64,000 nt of DNA from Fulvia fulva (Eukaryota; Ascomycota; Dothideomycetes; Mycosphaerellales; Mycosphaerellaceae). A program made the translations under genes and the position numbers. The stretch lies in assembly GCF_020509005.1 (NCBI RefSeq), contig NC_063015.1, positions 1,116,001 to 1,180,000 of the forward strand. Direction: 5' to 3'. Shown piece by piece: positions 31,922 to 41,748 of this stretch; positions within the stretch are counted from its first letter, which is position 1; each line of letters begins with the position of its first letter. The notes beneath the pieces are model-generated. The model was not told the DNA's origin and did not search any database. It worked only from the letters and a program-made list of their open reading frames with translations.

Positions 31922-32746
31922 TTACCATGATGTCAGAAGAAGCCCTGCGTACTCCAGGCTCATGAACAAAGCCCAATCATCCTCCTCCGAACTCGCCCTG
32001 TCCGTCCATGGCAACAGACGAGTCTTCCGCATGTAGTGGTTGATGTAAAACTGCACTATCGCAGCTTGCCTCGGACGTAGTACGGTGGTCAGATACTGAT
32101 CAGAAGGCACTAAACCGCTGCCATTCATCTCGAATATCGCCTCTTCAAAACGTTGCAGGTCCACCGGGCAACGCATTTGTAGTTCGGCCATGAGTTCCAC
32201 AGCATATGCCATCATCTGCCAATAGTACTTATTCCCAGTCTCTCCACACATCGCCGTCCAAACACGCATGCAGCGTGCTTGGCCACATAATCCCATACAG
32301 CAATGTTTCGAGAGTAGAGCATGGACGACCTCTTGGAGGACAGTGAGCATAATTGCCCAAGCGGAAGGCTGTCGGACGTCGATTCGAATGATGATCATGC
32401 CATTGGGATACGTCGTTGTCACTCCGAAGCTCTCGGGCATCAGAGTCCTACTCCAGACGAGGATGCAGCGCTTGTTGTTGCCGGGCTGATAGAAGGCTTG
32501 GTCGAGGAGGTCGAAGATGGCTTGGAAGGGAGCCAGGGTCAGGTTCTCGATATTGGCGTATCGCTCGATCTCGGTGCGGCTGTGAGAGAAGCAGGTTTGA
32601 AGGCGGTAGTAGCAGACAAATAGAATGAAGCCCCAGTTGTTGAGCCTCTGTCCTGAAGTAGCGGCAACGAAGGCGAGCATGCGAAGTATCATGGGTAGTG
32701 TACCGTCGTGCTCGTCGTTCCAGTCTTGCTGCGTTGGTAGGGACAT
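31922..32746 (-). CDS. SprT-like protein, member 2 (predicted pseudoenzyme)
   Basis: An intact single-exon frame of 274 residues that aligns with member 4 (40619-41383) from the shared MSLP start to the WQ helix. The zinc site is altered: the motif reads VLQEVVHALL, so the first His is Q138 (E139 and H142 remain), and the usual TGH is TGN with N172. Two of three zinc ligands are gone. The Cys-rich insert is retained (C149, C150, C154, C159). An intact 274-codon frame with a dead site suggests a non-catalytic role or recent loss of function. No signal peptide. Confidence 0.72.
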   Translation of the reverse strand: MSLPTQQDWNDEHDGTLPMILRMLAFVAATSGQRLNNWGFILFVCYYRLQTCFSHSRTEIERYANIENLTLAPFQAIFDLLDQAFYQPGNNKRCILVWSRTLMPESFGVTTTYPNGMIIIRIDVRQPSAWAIMLTVLQEVVHALLSKHCCMGLCGQARCMRVWTAMCGETGNKYYWQMMAYAVELMAELQMRCPVDLQRFEEAIFEMNGSGLVPSDQYLTTVLRPRQAAIVQFYINHYMRKTRLLPWTDRASSEEDDWALFMSLEYAGLLLTSW

Positions 32747-33842
32747 CTTGTTTGCTTGATTGATACTTCTTTGTTAGGCTGGGAATGTACCAATGTAGAA
32801 TGTGAAGAAAGTGGTGTTGGTCGGAGGTCGTGCGCCTCGGGAAGAATTCGGTGCGTGCACAAAAACGCGGCGGGAACGATCTGCCCACCGGCAACGGAAG
32901 ATCTAGTACATCTAGAGACGAACAACATGTCTGACACTATGTTCTAGCTGACGAGAGCCTTCTCATATATGCCATTGCATCCTCCCCGGAAAAGGTAGCA
33001 ATCACAGCATACAGCCTACCACTACAGGGATGGTGCAACGAGCGTGCCAGCCCTCCTCTCCTTGTACAGCAGCATCGAACTAATCGTCCGAACCAATAGC
33101 CCAACTCTCCATTACAGCTTCATTTTACTCGGACGAATGTGCCTCCCACTCCTTGTACTGCTCTAAGGCACCCTCATGTTCAATATCTTTCTCGCAAGTA
33201 TTCTCGAATTTAATCGGCGAAGCAAAGATCACGGCCTTCTCGTCCAAGCCTGGTGCTGACGGACACTATTGAATGCGGCAGAGGCTTGCGATAGCAGTCG
33301 AGGGCCTGGTAAAAGGTGGTTTGAGAAGCAAGATTCGCCAGTCAGAAGGTGTAGGAATGCTGCTACGGAGGCCCAGAACACGAAGGCGTTGCTGGGTATG
33401 TGGGATCTGCTGCAGTCTCAACAAAGCCAGCGCGAGGTCGTGTGAACGCTACCAAAGGCGATAATTTCGGTCGTATTGAGGATGAGGATATTAGCTGATG
33501 AGGCAGGAGAGATTCATCGGCGAGAGGCGTCTTCGGCAAAGAGCATCGGTTTGAATGGTGTTTGCAGGTTGTTGGTTGCTCGATTCCGATAGATCACTCG
33601 GGGCATGAAAAGTCCTTCGTGCATCGCTCGAGCGACGGTACTGTTCCTGTTAGCTATGCGTATGCATCGACAAACCGTATGATAGCATCATGAGTACCAT
33701 AGCGGATGTTGCAAGTCCATCGCCAACGTCCGCAACGCGAAACTGCAACGCCCCCTAGCCAGCGGCCAGTCCCGCTCCAAGCTGTAAACACTACAATTTT
33801 CATCCCCAGCTTGACACCTCTCGACCAAGACCATAAAAGAGC
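32747..33842. other. Spacer
   Basis: Only short overlapping frames. The last part is the upstream region of the four-exon gene at 33843. Confidence 0.4.
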
Positions 33843-34378
33843 ATGACCATCCACCACGTCGTCTTCTTTGGCCTCTGGGGCTACCAGATCTTCGCGATCC
33901 CGTGGTAAGCAACACACTCCACGCACTGCAGTCACCCGCAACGACAGCAGACCATCAAATCGTCCAACTCAGCTAACATCACCTCACAGCGCCGACAACA
34001 CCGTGGGCCTAAGGCCAAACCCCAACGATCCGGAGTGGATGTAAGTTGCACAACCACCCGTCAATTCTCGAAGTACCCAATACCTGACGCTTATCATAGT
34101 CCCACCAACTGGGATCCGCGCGGCCTTGCGCCGCTCGATCGGCTGACCTGGTGGCAGAGCCCCATCGGGTGGCGGCTCGTTTGGGAGACGGAGGGGATGA
34201 TGTAAGCACAGTCCTACTTTGGCGTTGGCATAGATGCTATGCCCCTGATTCACACTGCCATCGATCGACGAGCGGTACTTTATTGCCTGAGTGGAGCGCT
34301 GATCGATGTCATAGAATGCTTGGCGCGCCGTGGTACGCGGTCACCCTGGGCCTCTGGCTCAGCGGCATGGTTTGGTGA
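33843..34378 (+). CDS. Small Trp-rich membrane-type protein (92 aa), four exons
   Basis: Exons are 33843-33904, 33990-34040, 34100-34201 and 34315-34378, all with GTAAG donors and YAG acceptors, joining in frame to 92 residues. The N-terminus is hydrophobic (MTIHHVVFFGLWGYQIFAIP) and the C-terminus has a second hydrophobic segment (APWYAVTLGLWLSGMVW). The middle is polar and Trp-rich (NDPEWI, PTNWDPRGL, LTWWQSPIGW). Two termini in the membrane with a soluble loop would fit. Four exons in under 300 coding bases and consistent splice sites make it a credible gene. I do not recognise the family. Confidence 0.6.
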
Positions 34379-34735
34379 GTGAGAATGTCTTCCTTGCTGC
34401 CCCTTCATCTACACAATATGTTCTGTGCGTCCTGGATGCTCTACCTGGACCGTCTCTGGAAGGGCTAGCTCTGTTGTCAATCGTCTTGGAAACACTGCGT
34501 CAGGCTGCAGCTCAAGCCTACACAAGAAGTACTGCTGCTGGATCTGGCTCCATGGGTCCCAGGCTCCGACCCTCATTCGGTCGCGGTCACCTCCGACGTT
34601 GGCTTTGATCGCTTGCACGGATATGCCTCGAGCTCAGTCAACCTTCCCAGCATCGCACTAGAGCTTTCGGTGGTCAAGACCTCCTCTTCTAGAACGAATG
34701 TATCCTTCCTGGGGCGCCTCTCCAACCGAAATCGT

Positions 34736-34990
34736 CGCCCCAAGCGATGAGCCCTCAAGAATCCGCAATGCACTGAGCATTGGTGTCAGACTTTCGGCCA
34801 TCAGCCCAGGACTTTTCCTCGCATATTAGCGCCCCAAGCCATGGTCTCAACGACATTCCAGGCGCCCTTCCTGGCGATTTTATCGCCCCAATCCACGAGC
34901 CCTCCAGGAATCCTGGAGCACTGAGCATCGATGTCAGGCTTTCGACCTTTGGACCCCGACTGCTCTTCGCATAACATAGCCCGCAGCACT
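34736..34990. repeat. Imperfect tandem duplication, about 150 bp
   Basis: Text beginning CGCCCCAAGCGATGAGCCCT at 34737 recurs from about 34887 as CGCCCCAATCCACGAGCCCT. Each is followed by CTGAGCAT, GTCAG-CTTTCG and a TTCGCATA-like end. In the second copy CTCCAGGAATCCTGGAG forms a near-perfect palindrome that the first copy lacks. No gene overlaps it. Confidence 0.55.
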
Positions 34991-35233
34991 GCTTTCCGTG
35001 ACATTTGGGAGCCCTCTCGACGATCCGATTGTCATTGTACACTGGAAGGGACAAGATGAAGTCGCATCTGGATCCACCAGGCTGGGATTGGAAGGCACGG
35101 ACCGACCACTTTCACTTTGTTCCGGAATCGCCGAACCTCGGCAGATGACCCAATTCCCGAATGTTTCTCACCACAACACGCACGACACGTTCTCCTACAT
35201 CCTTACTGCCTGTAATGCTGACATGTTGGTGAG

Positions 35234-36682
35234 ATGGCAGACTTCGCAGGCGCACAAAGACGCATATTGGAGAGACGAGCCGCGAGAGAACAGGCGATAG
35301 CAGCCGAGTCGCGAGCATACCAAGACACACGAACCGAGCAACTGACACGGCTACCACCCACGATCCGCACCTACGCATACGACTTACTACAATACTACGA
35401 CCTCCTCAAATCGCCATACGGCACATCACCAGCGTTTCGTGTGGGACAGGTCGACGCAGAGCTTCTCGACGAAGCATTACTGGGTTTACTACGAAAACAG
35501 GCGGGAGAAGGCCTGAAACTGTTCGGCGCACACCTCAAGGACGACTGGAACGCCGAAATCACCGCTCTACTATGCATTGTATACTGGAAGCTGTCAATAT
35601 GGGATCATGGGACCAGCTACGGAGCGTCTCTGCAAGGCCTGAAATACATCGATGCACGCGGGAAGGACATCTTCGAAGCAGAACGAATGCGCAAAGACGC
35701 AACAAAGCTCCAGCGAGCACTCTACGGACTCATCACAGTCGTCGGCCGATACGGCTGGACACGATGGGAGGAACGACTCTCAAGCCTGGAAAACGGCTAC
35801 GACGAACCATCCCCACTGATCAAACGATTGAGCCAAGTGACAACATACGCCAGCACGACACGCAGCATCACCTCTTTCCTCTCCTTCCTCGTCTTCCTCT
35901 ACAACGGACGATACCGCACTCTTACAGACCGAATACTCCGCCTCCGCCTCGTCCCCTCCTCCAATCAGACCAGCAGAGAAGTCTCCTTCGAATTCCTCAA
36001 CCGACGACTAGTCTGGCACGCCTTTACCGAATTTCTTTTGTTCCTCCTCCCCCTCGTCGGAATCAGCAGATGGCGAAGATGGCTATCAAGAGCATGGAAG
36101 AAGACGAAAACAACAACGATCAAGCTCTTTTCAGGAGCACCTACAGATGAAGAAGACGAAGACGACGACATACAGAAGGGAGAACTGAGCTTCTTACCTG
36201 AACGAACATGCGCAATATGCTATCAAGATCAGAACCCAACAGGCGGGCAATCTGAGCAGGACATCATCTCTTCTTCGGCAGCAGCAGCAAACAGCGGTAT
36301 CACTGGATCCGCAATGACAGATATCACAAACCCATACCAAGCAGAATCTTGTGGCTGCATCTACTGTTTCGTGTGCCTGGCACAACGAATCGAAGCCGAA
36401 GAAGGCGAAGGATGGGTATGCTTACGATGTGGAGAGATTGTAAAGGAATGCAGACCATGGCATGGAGATGTGGTGGTGCGACGGGAGAGACGAAGTACAG
36501 ATGTCAGCACGAAATCGGGCAGCAGACCCAGTAGTAGGCGAAAAAGCGTAATGTTTGATTTGGATGCGGAGAAAAGAGCTCTCGAGGACGAGGAACGGGA
36601 AGATTCTGCGATGGAGACTGTCGATCCCATGCCTATAGAAGAGGCTGAATGGGAGAGAGATGACCATAGCGATGATGAATGA
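35234..36682 (+). CDS. PEX2: Peroxisome biogenesis RING peroxin PEX2
   Basis: An uninterrupted frame of 482 residues. Residues 40-280 form the Pex2/Pex12 N-terminal membrane domain, with the family-typical LQGLKYIDAR near 133 and LYGLITVVGRYGWTRWEERL near 163-182. Residues 326-399 form a C-terminal RING: C326, C329, C373, C375, C378, C381, C396 and C399 in a CxxC...CGCxxCxxC...CxxC arrangement. An acidic, Ser-rich tail follows. PEX2 with PEX10 and PEX12 makes the peroxisomal ubiquitin ligase that mono-ubiquitinates the import receptor PEX5. The insert between the first two RING Cys pairs (about 43 residues) and the tail are longer than in yeast but usual for filamentous fungi. Confidence 0.9.
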   Translation: MADFAGAQRRILERRAAREQAIAAESRAYQDTRTEQLTRLPPTIRTYAYDLLQYYDLLKSPYGTSPAFRVGQVDAELLDEALLGLLRKQAGEGLKLFGAHLKDDWNAEITALLCIVYWKLSIWDHGTSYGASLQGLKYIDARGKDIFEAERMRKDATKLQRALYGLITVVGRYGWTRWEERLSSLENGYDEPSPLIKRLSQVTTYASTTRSITSFLSFLVFLYNGRYRTLTDRILRLRLVPSSNQTSREVSFEFLNRRLVWHAFTEFLLFLLPLVGISRWRRWLSRAWKKTKTTTIKLFSGAPTDEEDEDDDIQKGELSFLPERTCAICYQDQNPTGGQSEQDIISSSAAAANSGITGSAMTDITNPYQAESCGCIYCFVCLAQRIEAEEGEGWVCLRCGEIVKECRPWHGDVVVRRERRSTDVSTKSGSRPSSRRKSVMFDLDAEKRALEDEEREDSAMETVDPMPIEEAEWERDDHSDDE

Positions 36683-36980
36683 AAGGACAGCACGAGGCGC
36701 TCCTCGTGTTGGCCGCTTCCTCTTTCAAGCCCCAGGCAGTCGACATGGCTGCTTGGCACCTCTACATTCAGAGTATTCGTGGACCTGAAGCGCTCCGAGA
36801 AGCGTTTACAAAGCCTTTGGAACTCCGTCATCCAACCTTCCGCATTGGTCTTGGCACTGACTGCGGCTCTTCGTGGCATTTTAGGCAGCATCGAAGGATT
36901 GCCCCGCTCAACCGTCTACCACGATATCTCACGGCAACGAACTGGCTCGCGTCTGCATCTTCCTTTCTGCAATTTCCACG

Positions 36981-37922
36981 ATGTGGTCTCCTCGAAAGAC
37001 CAGGTCGCAAACTCGCGGTAAATCGCCAAATGCAAGCAGTTCCACAGCGGAGCATGTTGAGAGAGATGTACATCCACCGTTGAAAGCGACGAATACTGCG
37101 CCTGTGACTTGGCTACCTCTAAGTTCAGATGCAATGCTGAAGCAGGTACAAAGGCTACCGACGCACGAAGCCGATCTATTGCTTCTGAAGCAGCGTAAGC
37201 TGCAGGACGAGAACGCTCAAGTTCCAACCTTCATTAAGTCGTCACAGGCATCTGGCAGAGCCAACGACACGGCGCTGGCTCAAGCGGCAGCAGCAACTCT
37301 CGTCTTCGCCCATGAAGCTGCAGGAACAGCAGTTTGCATATCACCGACTGGTCTGATCTTGACATGCTCGCACTGCATTGCAGAAACGAAACAGGACTAC
37401 AAAAGAGGCAAGAAGTCCTGGCTCCTCTTCACCTCAGGCGATCCAGTTCAAGCCAGAGCCGTAGCCTGTGATCCATATCGAGACCTCGCCTTACTGCAGG
37501 CCATCGCTGCTCCGTCTTCGTTCACGAAATTTCCGTTCATCCGCCTGGCGGCTACGTCACCAAAGCCCAACAGCCAGCTTCTTTGTATAGGCCATCCTGG
37601 TAGCGAAGATCTCGAAGCCGACACATCTGGGATCGCCACTGACTATGATGTACTACACATCAGCGAAGGTCGTTTTCGTGGGCTGGCTGTAGATCAGGAT
37701 GCCCAGGACAATTCGGAGATTGGGGCGCTGATGCATGATTGCTGGACTCATTGGGGACATTCGGGTGCGCCGCTTATTGAGAAAACCAGTGGTAAGCTGA
37801 TCGGCTTGCATTCCAGCTGGGATGATGAGACGGGAATGAGAAGGGGAGTGGGCTGGGAGGCTCTCAAGGCGTTTCTGGACGAGAACGTGAAAGATCTGGA
37901 GCCCTTGGCCCATGTAATGTGA
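36981..37922 (+). CDS. Trypsin-like serine protease, intracellular
   Basis: A single-exon frame of 313 residues without a signal peptide. The first 25 residues are basic (MWSPRKTRSQTRGKS), possibly nuclear or DNA-associated. The protease core carries the triad: H131 in TCSHCI, D168 in PYRDLALL and S261 in WGHSGAPL, with IGLHSSWD downstream as the expected beta strand near the S1 site. The arrangement matches the Trypsin_2 group of unsecreted fungal proteases. It starts 298 bp after PEX2 on the same strand but with its own spacer, so no co-transcription is implied. The substrate is unknown. Confidence 0.82.
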   Translation: MWSPRKTRSQTRGKSPNASSSTAEHVERDVHPPLKATNTAPVTWLPLSSDAMLKQVQRLPTHEADLLLLKQRKLQDENAQVPTFIKSSQASGRANDTALAQAAAATLVFAHEAAGTAVCISPTGLILTCSHCIAETKQDYKRGKKSWLLFTSGDPVQARAVACDPYRDLALLQAIAAPSSFTKFPFIRLAATSPKPNSQLLCIGHPGSEDLEADTSGIATDYDVLHISEGRFRGLAVDQDAQDNSEIGALMHDCWTHWGHSGAPLIEKTSGKLIGLHSSWDDETGMRRGVGWEALKAFLDENVKDLEPLAHVM

Positions 37923-38381
37923 GAGCGAGTGCGAAGTGCGATTCTCGTCATCAGGCGAGGTAAGCGTCAGATGCTGCACAGGGTCTCCGGATGGCGCCGT
38001 GGTACCAATTGAGCACGACAGCTTAAGGCTGAAACTTCCACACGTACTTGCCGGATGCAGGTACTAGACACGCCTGCATTGATGACCTTGGCGAGAACTC
38101 CTGAGCACAGCACATGGCAATGGCTTGCGATCTCTATTGTGCTTCTCGTGTCGAGAACGTAGACGATTTGCCCATACCACGAGTGGTGTATCACTGCCAT
38201 GCCTAGTAAGTACACTTCCGATATGGCTTCGCTATGGCGCTCAGATTCCGGGAACCCTGGAACCGCAGGATACGACGTCGTTGTATAAAGACGTCAACTC
38301 CAGCGTCTATCATCAAAGCACATTTCAACAAGACATTCGAGCTTCAGCGAACATCAGCAACTTCGTCTCCCCTAGTTCACC
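37923..38381. other. Promoter region of the secreted-protein gene
   Basis: No gene seen. A TATAAAGACG box lies at about 38284, roughly 98 bp before the ATG, followed by a CA/TC-rich leader that ends CACC before the start. Confidence 0.5.
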
Positions 38382-39052
38382 ATGAAGACCACTTTCATCG
38401 CCAGCCTTTTTGCCTTTGCGGCCCTTGCACTTGCCACACCCGCTCCTCAGGAGGTCTCCATCTCCACGATCTCCAAGGAAGATTCGGCGGCACTCAAGAA
38501 GGGACCCAAAGATGACTCTTCCTGGTCAGGTCTGGATGACTCCCAAGCCAGATCAGTCTGCAACTCCTGGCGCAATATCTATGGCAAAGGGAGCAAGTAT
38601 AAGGACACCTGCAACAGCATCTTGACCAATGACTTCGAGGCATACTCGTGCTCGACACAGACAACTTGGGGCAAGAGGGCAAGTCTTGACTGCCGTGCGA
38701 CTCATTCATGGACCCCGAACTGACCCGTGATTCACAGCCAACCAGCAACTGCCAACTCTGCAACTCCCGCGACGTCTTCACCAACGACATTCTTAGCTCG
38801 CTGCCCAAGCTCGCAGAAGCCAAAATCCTCAGCTACTATTACACCAAGAAAACCGTCATTCTCTATGCCAACATCCGCTTCCAGAAGAGCAGGGACTTCG
38901 TCGCTGTGATCTTCATGATCACCACCGAGTGGAGCAAGAAGAAGGGCGTGCAGATCAGCAAGATTGAGTATGAGTACGATACTTTGGATTATGTCACCAA
39001 CTATGACTCCAAGAAGAAGTGCTCGGCGCTGCCTTTCAAGGGCAATTGGTGA
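38382..39052 (+). CDS. Small secreted cysteine protein with a GC-AG intron
   Basis: Exons 38382-38678 and 38738-39052 join to 203 residues. The intron (59 bp) begins GCAAGT instead of GT, in the context AGG/GCAAGT, with a branch-like CTGAC and a CAG acceptor. This is a standard GC-AG intron, and no usable GT lies nearby. The N-terminus is a clear signal peptide (MKTTFIASLFAFAALALA, cleavage near ATPAPQ). The mature protein has six Cys, three on each side of the junction, suggesting disulfides, and an aromatic beta-rich second half. Secreted to the cell exterior by inference. I do not recognise the family; an effector-like or surface protein is possible. Confidence 0.72.
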
Positions 39053-39376
39053 GCTAAGCACTTGGTGCCGAGAATGATAGCGGGAGGCGGTCTGTGCTTT
39101 CAACAGCGAAGTCACTCCTTCAACCCACGGCAGGACGATGTATTATCCACGATAGCAGTATCTGTACATTGCAAATCTTGGGAAAGTGGAGCTTGGCATC
39201 TCATAGCCCGTGATGAAGTGAGTACTGCAGGACAGCAATCATCCCAATGTTTCGGAATACGGACAAGTACCAGGACGCCTGGATTTTGACAGGTGGATGC
39301 CCCTGCACGAAACGACAGCGACTAGCTGTCCGAATTGTTACCAGCTTCTGAGACCGTAAGACTAACACGATCATAC
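39053..39376. other. Spacer
   Basis: No supported feature. Confidence 0.4.
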
Positions 39377-40209
39377 CTACCTCTCATCAACTATGGATCC
39401 ATCTCCCGCGGACGAAGTCGGCCTAGATTGATTTCCGCCAAAGTTACTGAAGTACCAGCGAACTTCTTCCTGTCCGAAGAAGGTCGACATGAACTCATAA
39501 TGTAACAGAAACTGCGGTTGGAGCACTTGGTTGGCCACAGTCCCGCTCACTACTCCATGCATCCGCGCAATGCCAAAATTTGCAGGGAAGGATAGCCAGT
39601 CTCTTGCAAAAAGCTCCACCCACAGAGCAAGCTGCTGCCACGCCTATCCATGACCGCTTCTCCCTATACTCATCCAGTGGAAGCAGGCAGAGGTGTTATT
39701 GTTGTTGAGTCCACATCTCGCATCGCAGATGTACACTCGTATGCAGGCATGGCATATCTCGTGAATCAGAGTGGACAGAATGACTCGCCAGGTCTGACAT
39801 CTGTCTTGATTGATGTACAGGCGGAGACGACCGTCGAGGCCCAGGTCGACATAGCCACAAGGCGCGAGTACCTGAGTGTCGCTGTAAAGTACCAACGGAC
39901 AATGCTGTGGTATGTCGAGGTCGACGATCGCTAGGCAGAGGCGAAGGTACATGGTCTGCATCAGATTTAGCGACGGGAAAACGCCAAAGGGGGTGTCGAA
40001 AACCGGATGGATCTGCTAGAATTAGTGTCGTCTGAGGAATATGTGCTGACTGCGCCGGTATTCATGTTACTTACATTTTGCATCACTAGATTCCATCGGA
40101 GTTGCGATTGTGACCGCCTTTGGGACCACACTAGTTCGTGTATTCGATCGCCAGCCGCGGGTATGCTCAGCGAAGGAGCATGCCAAAGGTGATTGAGCGG
40201 AGCTGCCAT
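39377..40209 (-). pseudogene. SprT-like metalloprotease, member 3, with one in-frame stop
   Basis: Exon 1 is 40209-40075 and the rest runs 40012-39377, separated by a GTAAGT intron ending CTAGCAG. The joined frame gives about 255 codons, the same size as its relatives, but is cut by a single TAG at 39646-39644. The active site LIHEICHACI is intact and is followed by the Cys-rich insert (CDARC) and SGHG, where the third His sits. The stop comes two codons after SGHG, before AWQQLALWVELFA, which corresponds to WQ(S/M/R)L in the others. The frame stays open for 88 codons after it, so inactivation is recent, or the stop is read through or edited. No other lesion is visible. Confidence 0.7.
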
Positions 40210-40618
40210 TCAAGAAGGTGTTCAATCAACAGAGGGATCGCTACTGTGAGCTGATATCGCTGTCGAAGCGCTGGGAGCCGGGTTTTGCTGCTGTAACGTG
40301 TTTGCAGCATGCCCGGCAAACAGTGTACTAGGCCCTTCCTTCTACGCAGCGTTGAATGACTGTAACGTCCACGCCTGGAGAAGAAAGACTTCTACGCATA
40401 TTGTCTCGTGCAGACAAGATCCGTACATAGATCTGAGCAATAGGTTTCATTGAACTCACTTGTTCGCCCGGTCTTCCAGCGGACAATCAGCGCCATGTGA
40501 ATCAACGACTTCTAGCCTCCTTACAATCTTCGCTCTTGTCGATCATCTTGATCTCAAGCCTATACGAGAGCTCAATAACTTCAACGGACTACACCGATCA
40601 GGGCTCCTCAACGCTTCG
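40210..40618. other. Spacer between two minus-strand SprT-like genes
   Basis: Upstream region of member 3 and 3' region of member 4. No other feature seen. Confidence 0.4.
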
Positions 40619-41383
40619 TCAACTCTCCAACAGTCGCCCAAGCTCCCAGTGACGAGCCTCCCATCGCACCAGAAAGCCCAGATACCCTGGGAACAACTGA
40701 TCAACATACTCAGACGTGGGCACCACCCCAGAAGCTTCCAAATCGTCCACAAACGCAGTCACCCTACCCAGATCAAGCTCTGTCCCATACACTTCTGCCG
40801 CAAGATTCCATAAGACCCTCGACAAACTCTGCCAATAGTACGCATGTCCAGTCTTCCCATTGAGCTTCTCCCATACATCTCTACATGTCTGCGCTCTGCA
40901 TGGGCACGCATAGGCGTATCTCACCGCTATGGCGTGTGCGAGCTCATGTAGGAAAGACTCCATGATACCTACGAACGTGGTATGGTGTGCGTCTGCAGGG
41001 TCAAGCTCTATGGTTACAAGATTTTTTACCATGCTTGTTCTGCCTCGAAGCTTACTTCCTTTTGGTCCGGTGTAGAGACCACGAGTCCAGATCAGTCGAA
41101 CTTGGGGATAGCGAGACATCGTGAAGTACAGCGGTGCCAAGATGTGCATGGCAGGTTGGAATGTGAGAGTGTCCATTTGCTCCAGAGCGGTCCAGAGAGC
41201 TTCGTAGGTATTGTGATTGCCCGCCAGTACCTCTTCGATGTCCTCGCGGCATCGAACTAGCCGTGTTTTGAAGGTGTTCAAAGAACTGTTCTGTGCCTGT
41301 GCTGCCATGTCAAGGAGTCCGATACGATATGAAAGGCCGTGATGGAGCTCGTGAAGAACATCTTGAGGGCCTGGAAGCGACAT
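40619..41383 (-). CDS. SprT-like zinc metalloprotease, member 4 (complete active site)
   Basis: A single-exon frame. I place the start at the second ATG (41383, 254 residues) because MSLPGPQDV there matches the MSLPTQQDW start of member 2; an upstream ATG at 41419 would add 12 residues. The active site FLHELAHAI has H146, E147 and H150, with the third ligand H180 in GKTGHAYYWQ. The Cys-rich insert reads CPCRAQTC. The C-terminal half (DDLEASGVVPTSEYVDQLFP) matches NGSGLVPSDQYLTTVLRP of member 2. No targeting signal is visible. With member 1 it is the most likely active protease of the group. Confidence 0.75.
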   Translation of the reverse strand: MSLPGPQDVLHELHHGLSYRIGLLDMAAQAQNSSLNTFKTRLVRCREDIEEVLAGNHNTYEALWTALEQMDTLTFQPAMHILAPLYFTMSRYPQVRLIWTRGLYTGPKGSKLRGRTSMVKNLVTIELDPADAHHTTFVGIMESFLHELAHAIAVRYAYACPCRAQTCRDVWEKLNGKTGHAYYWQSLSRVLWNLAAEVYGTELDLGRVTAFVDDLEASGVVPTSEYVDQLFPGYLGFLVRWEARHWELGRLLES

Positions 41384-41748
41384 CTTTGTGTCGTAAGCGA
41401 AGCCACCGCCACAGCGCAACTCCAGCCTTATACGGCGAAAGGAATGTTTGCTTGCTGTGCTCGTCGATTATATCTGAAGTGAAGAACATTCTGCGTCCGA
41501 TTGTGGACAGCGTTCCCGTTGTCTGCCTCCGTTAGCCTAGGTGAGTTTCTGATAGATATCACTTTAGCTCTGAGTGTCAGTGAATTCACCTCGATGTATT
41601 GCGACGTACTGCAACCTCACCTACAGCTATGCCCAGCTGTGCCCACTTCCACAATCCTGACATCGATCAATGCAGTAGCATCAAGCCATAGTACTCAATT
41701 CTCCATCAAATACCACTAGCATACCCCTCCCTCCCTCCCGTAACAAAC
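41384..41748. other. Upstream region and untranslated leader
   Basis: Separates two divergent genes. The CCCTCCCTCCCTCCCG tract at about 41725-41740 ends in the AACAAACA leader of the next gene. Confidence 0.5.

Noticed and set aside
41384..41419. Upstream ATG of SprT-like member 4
   Set aside because: The MSLP start shared with member 2 lies 12 codons downstream and gives matching N-termini.
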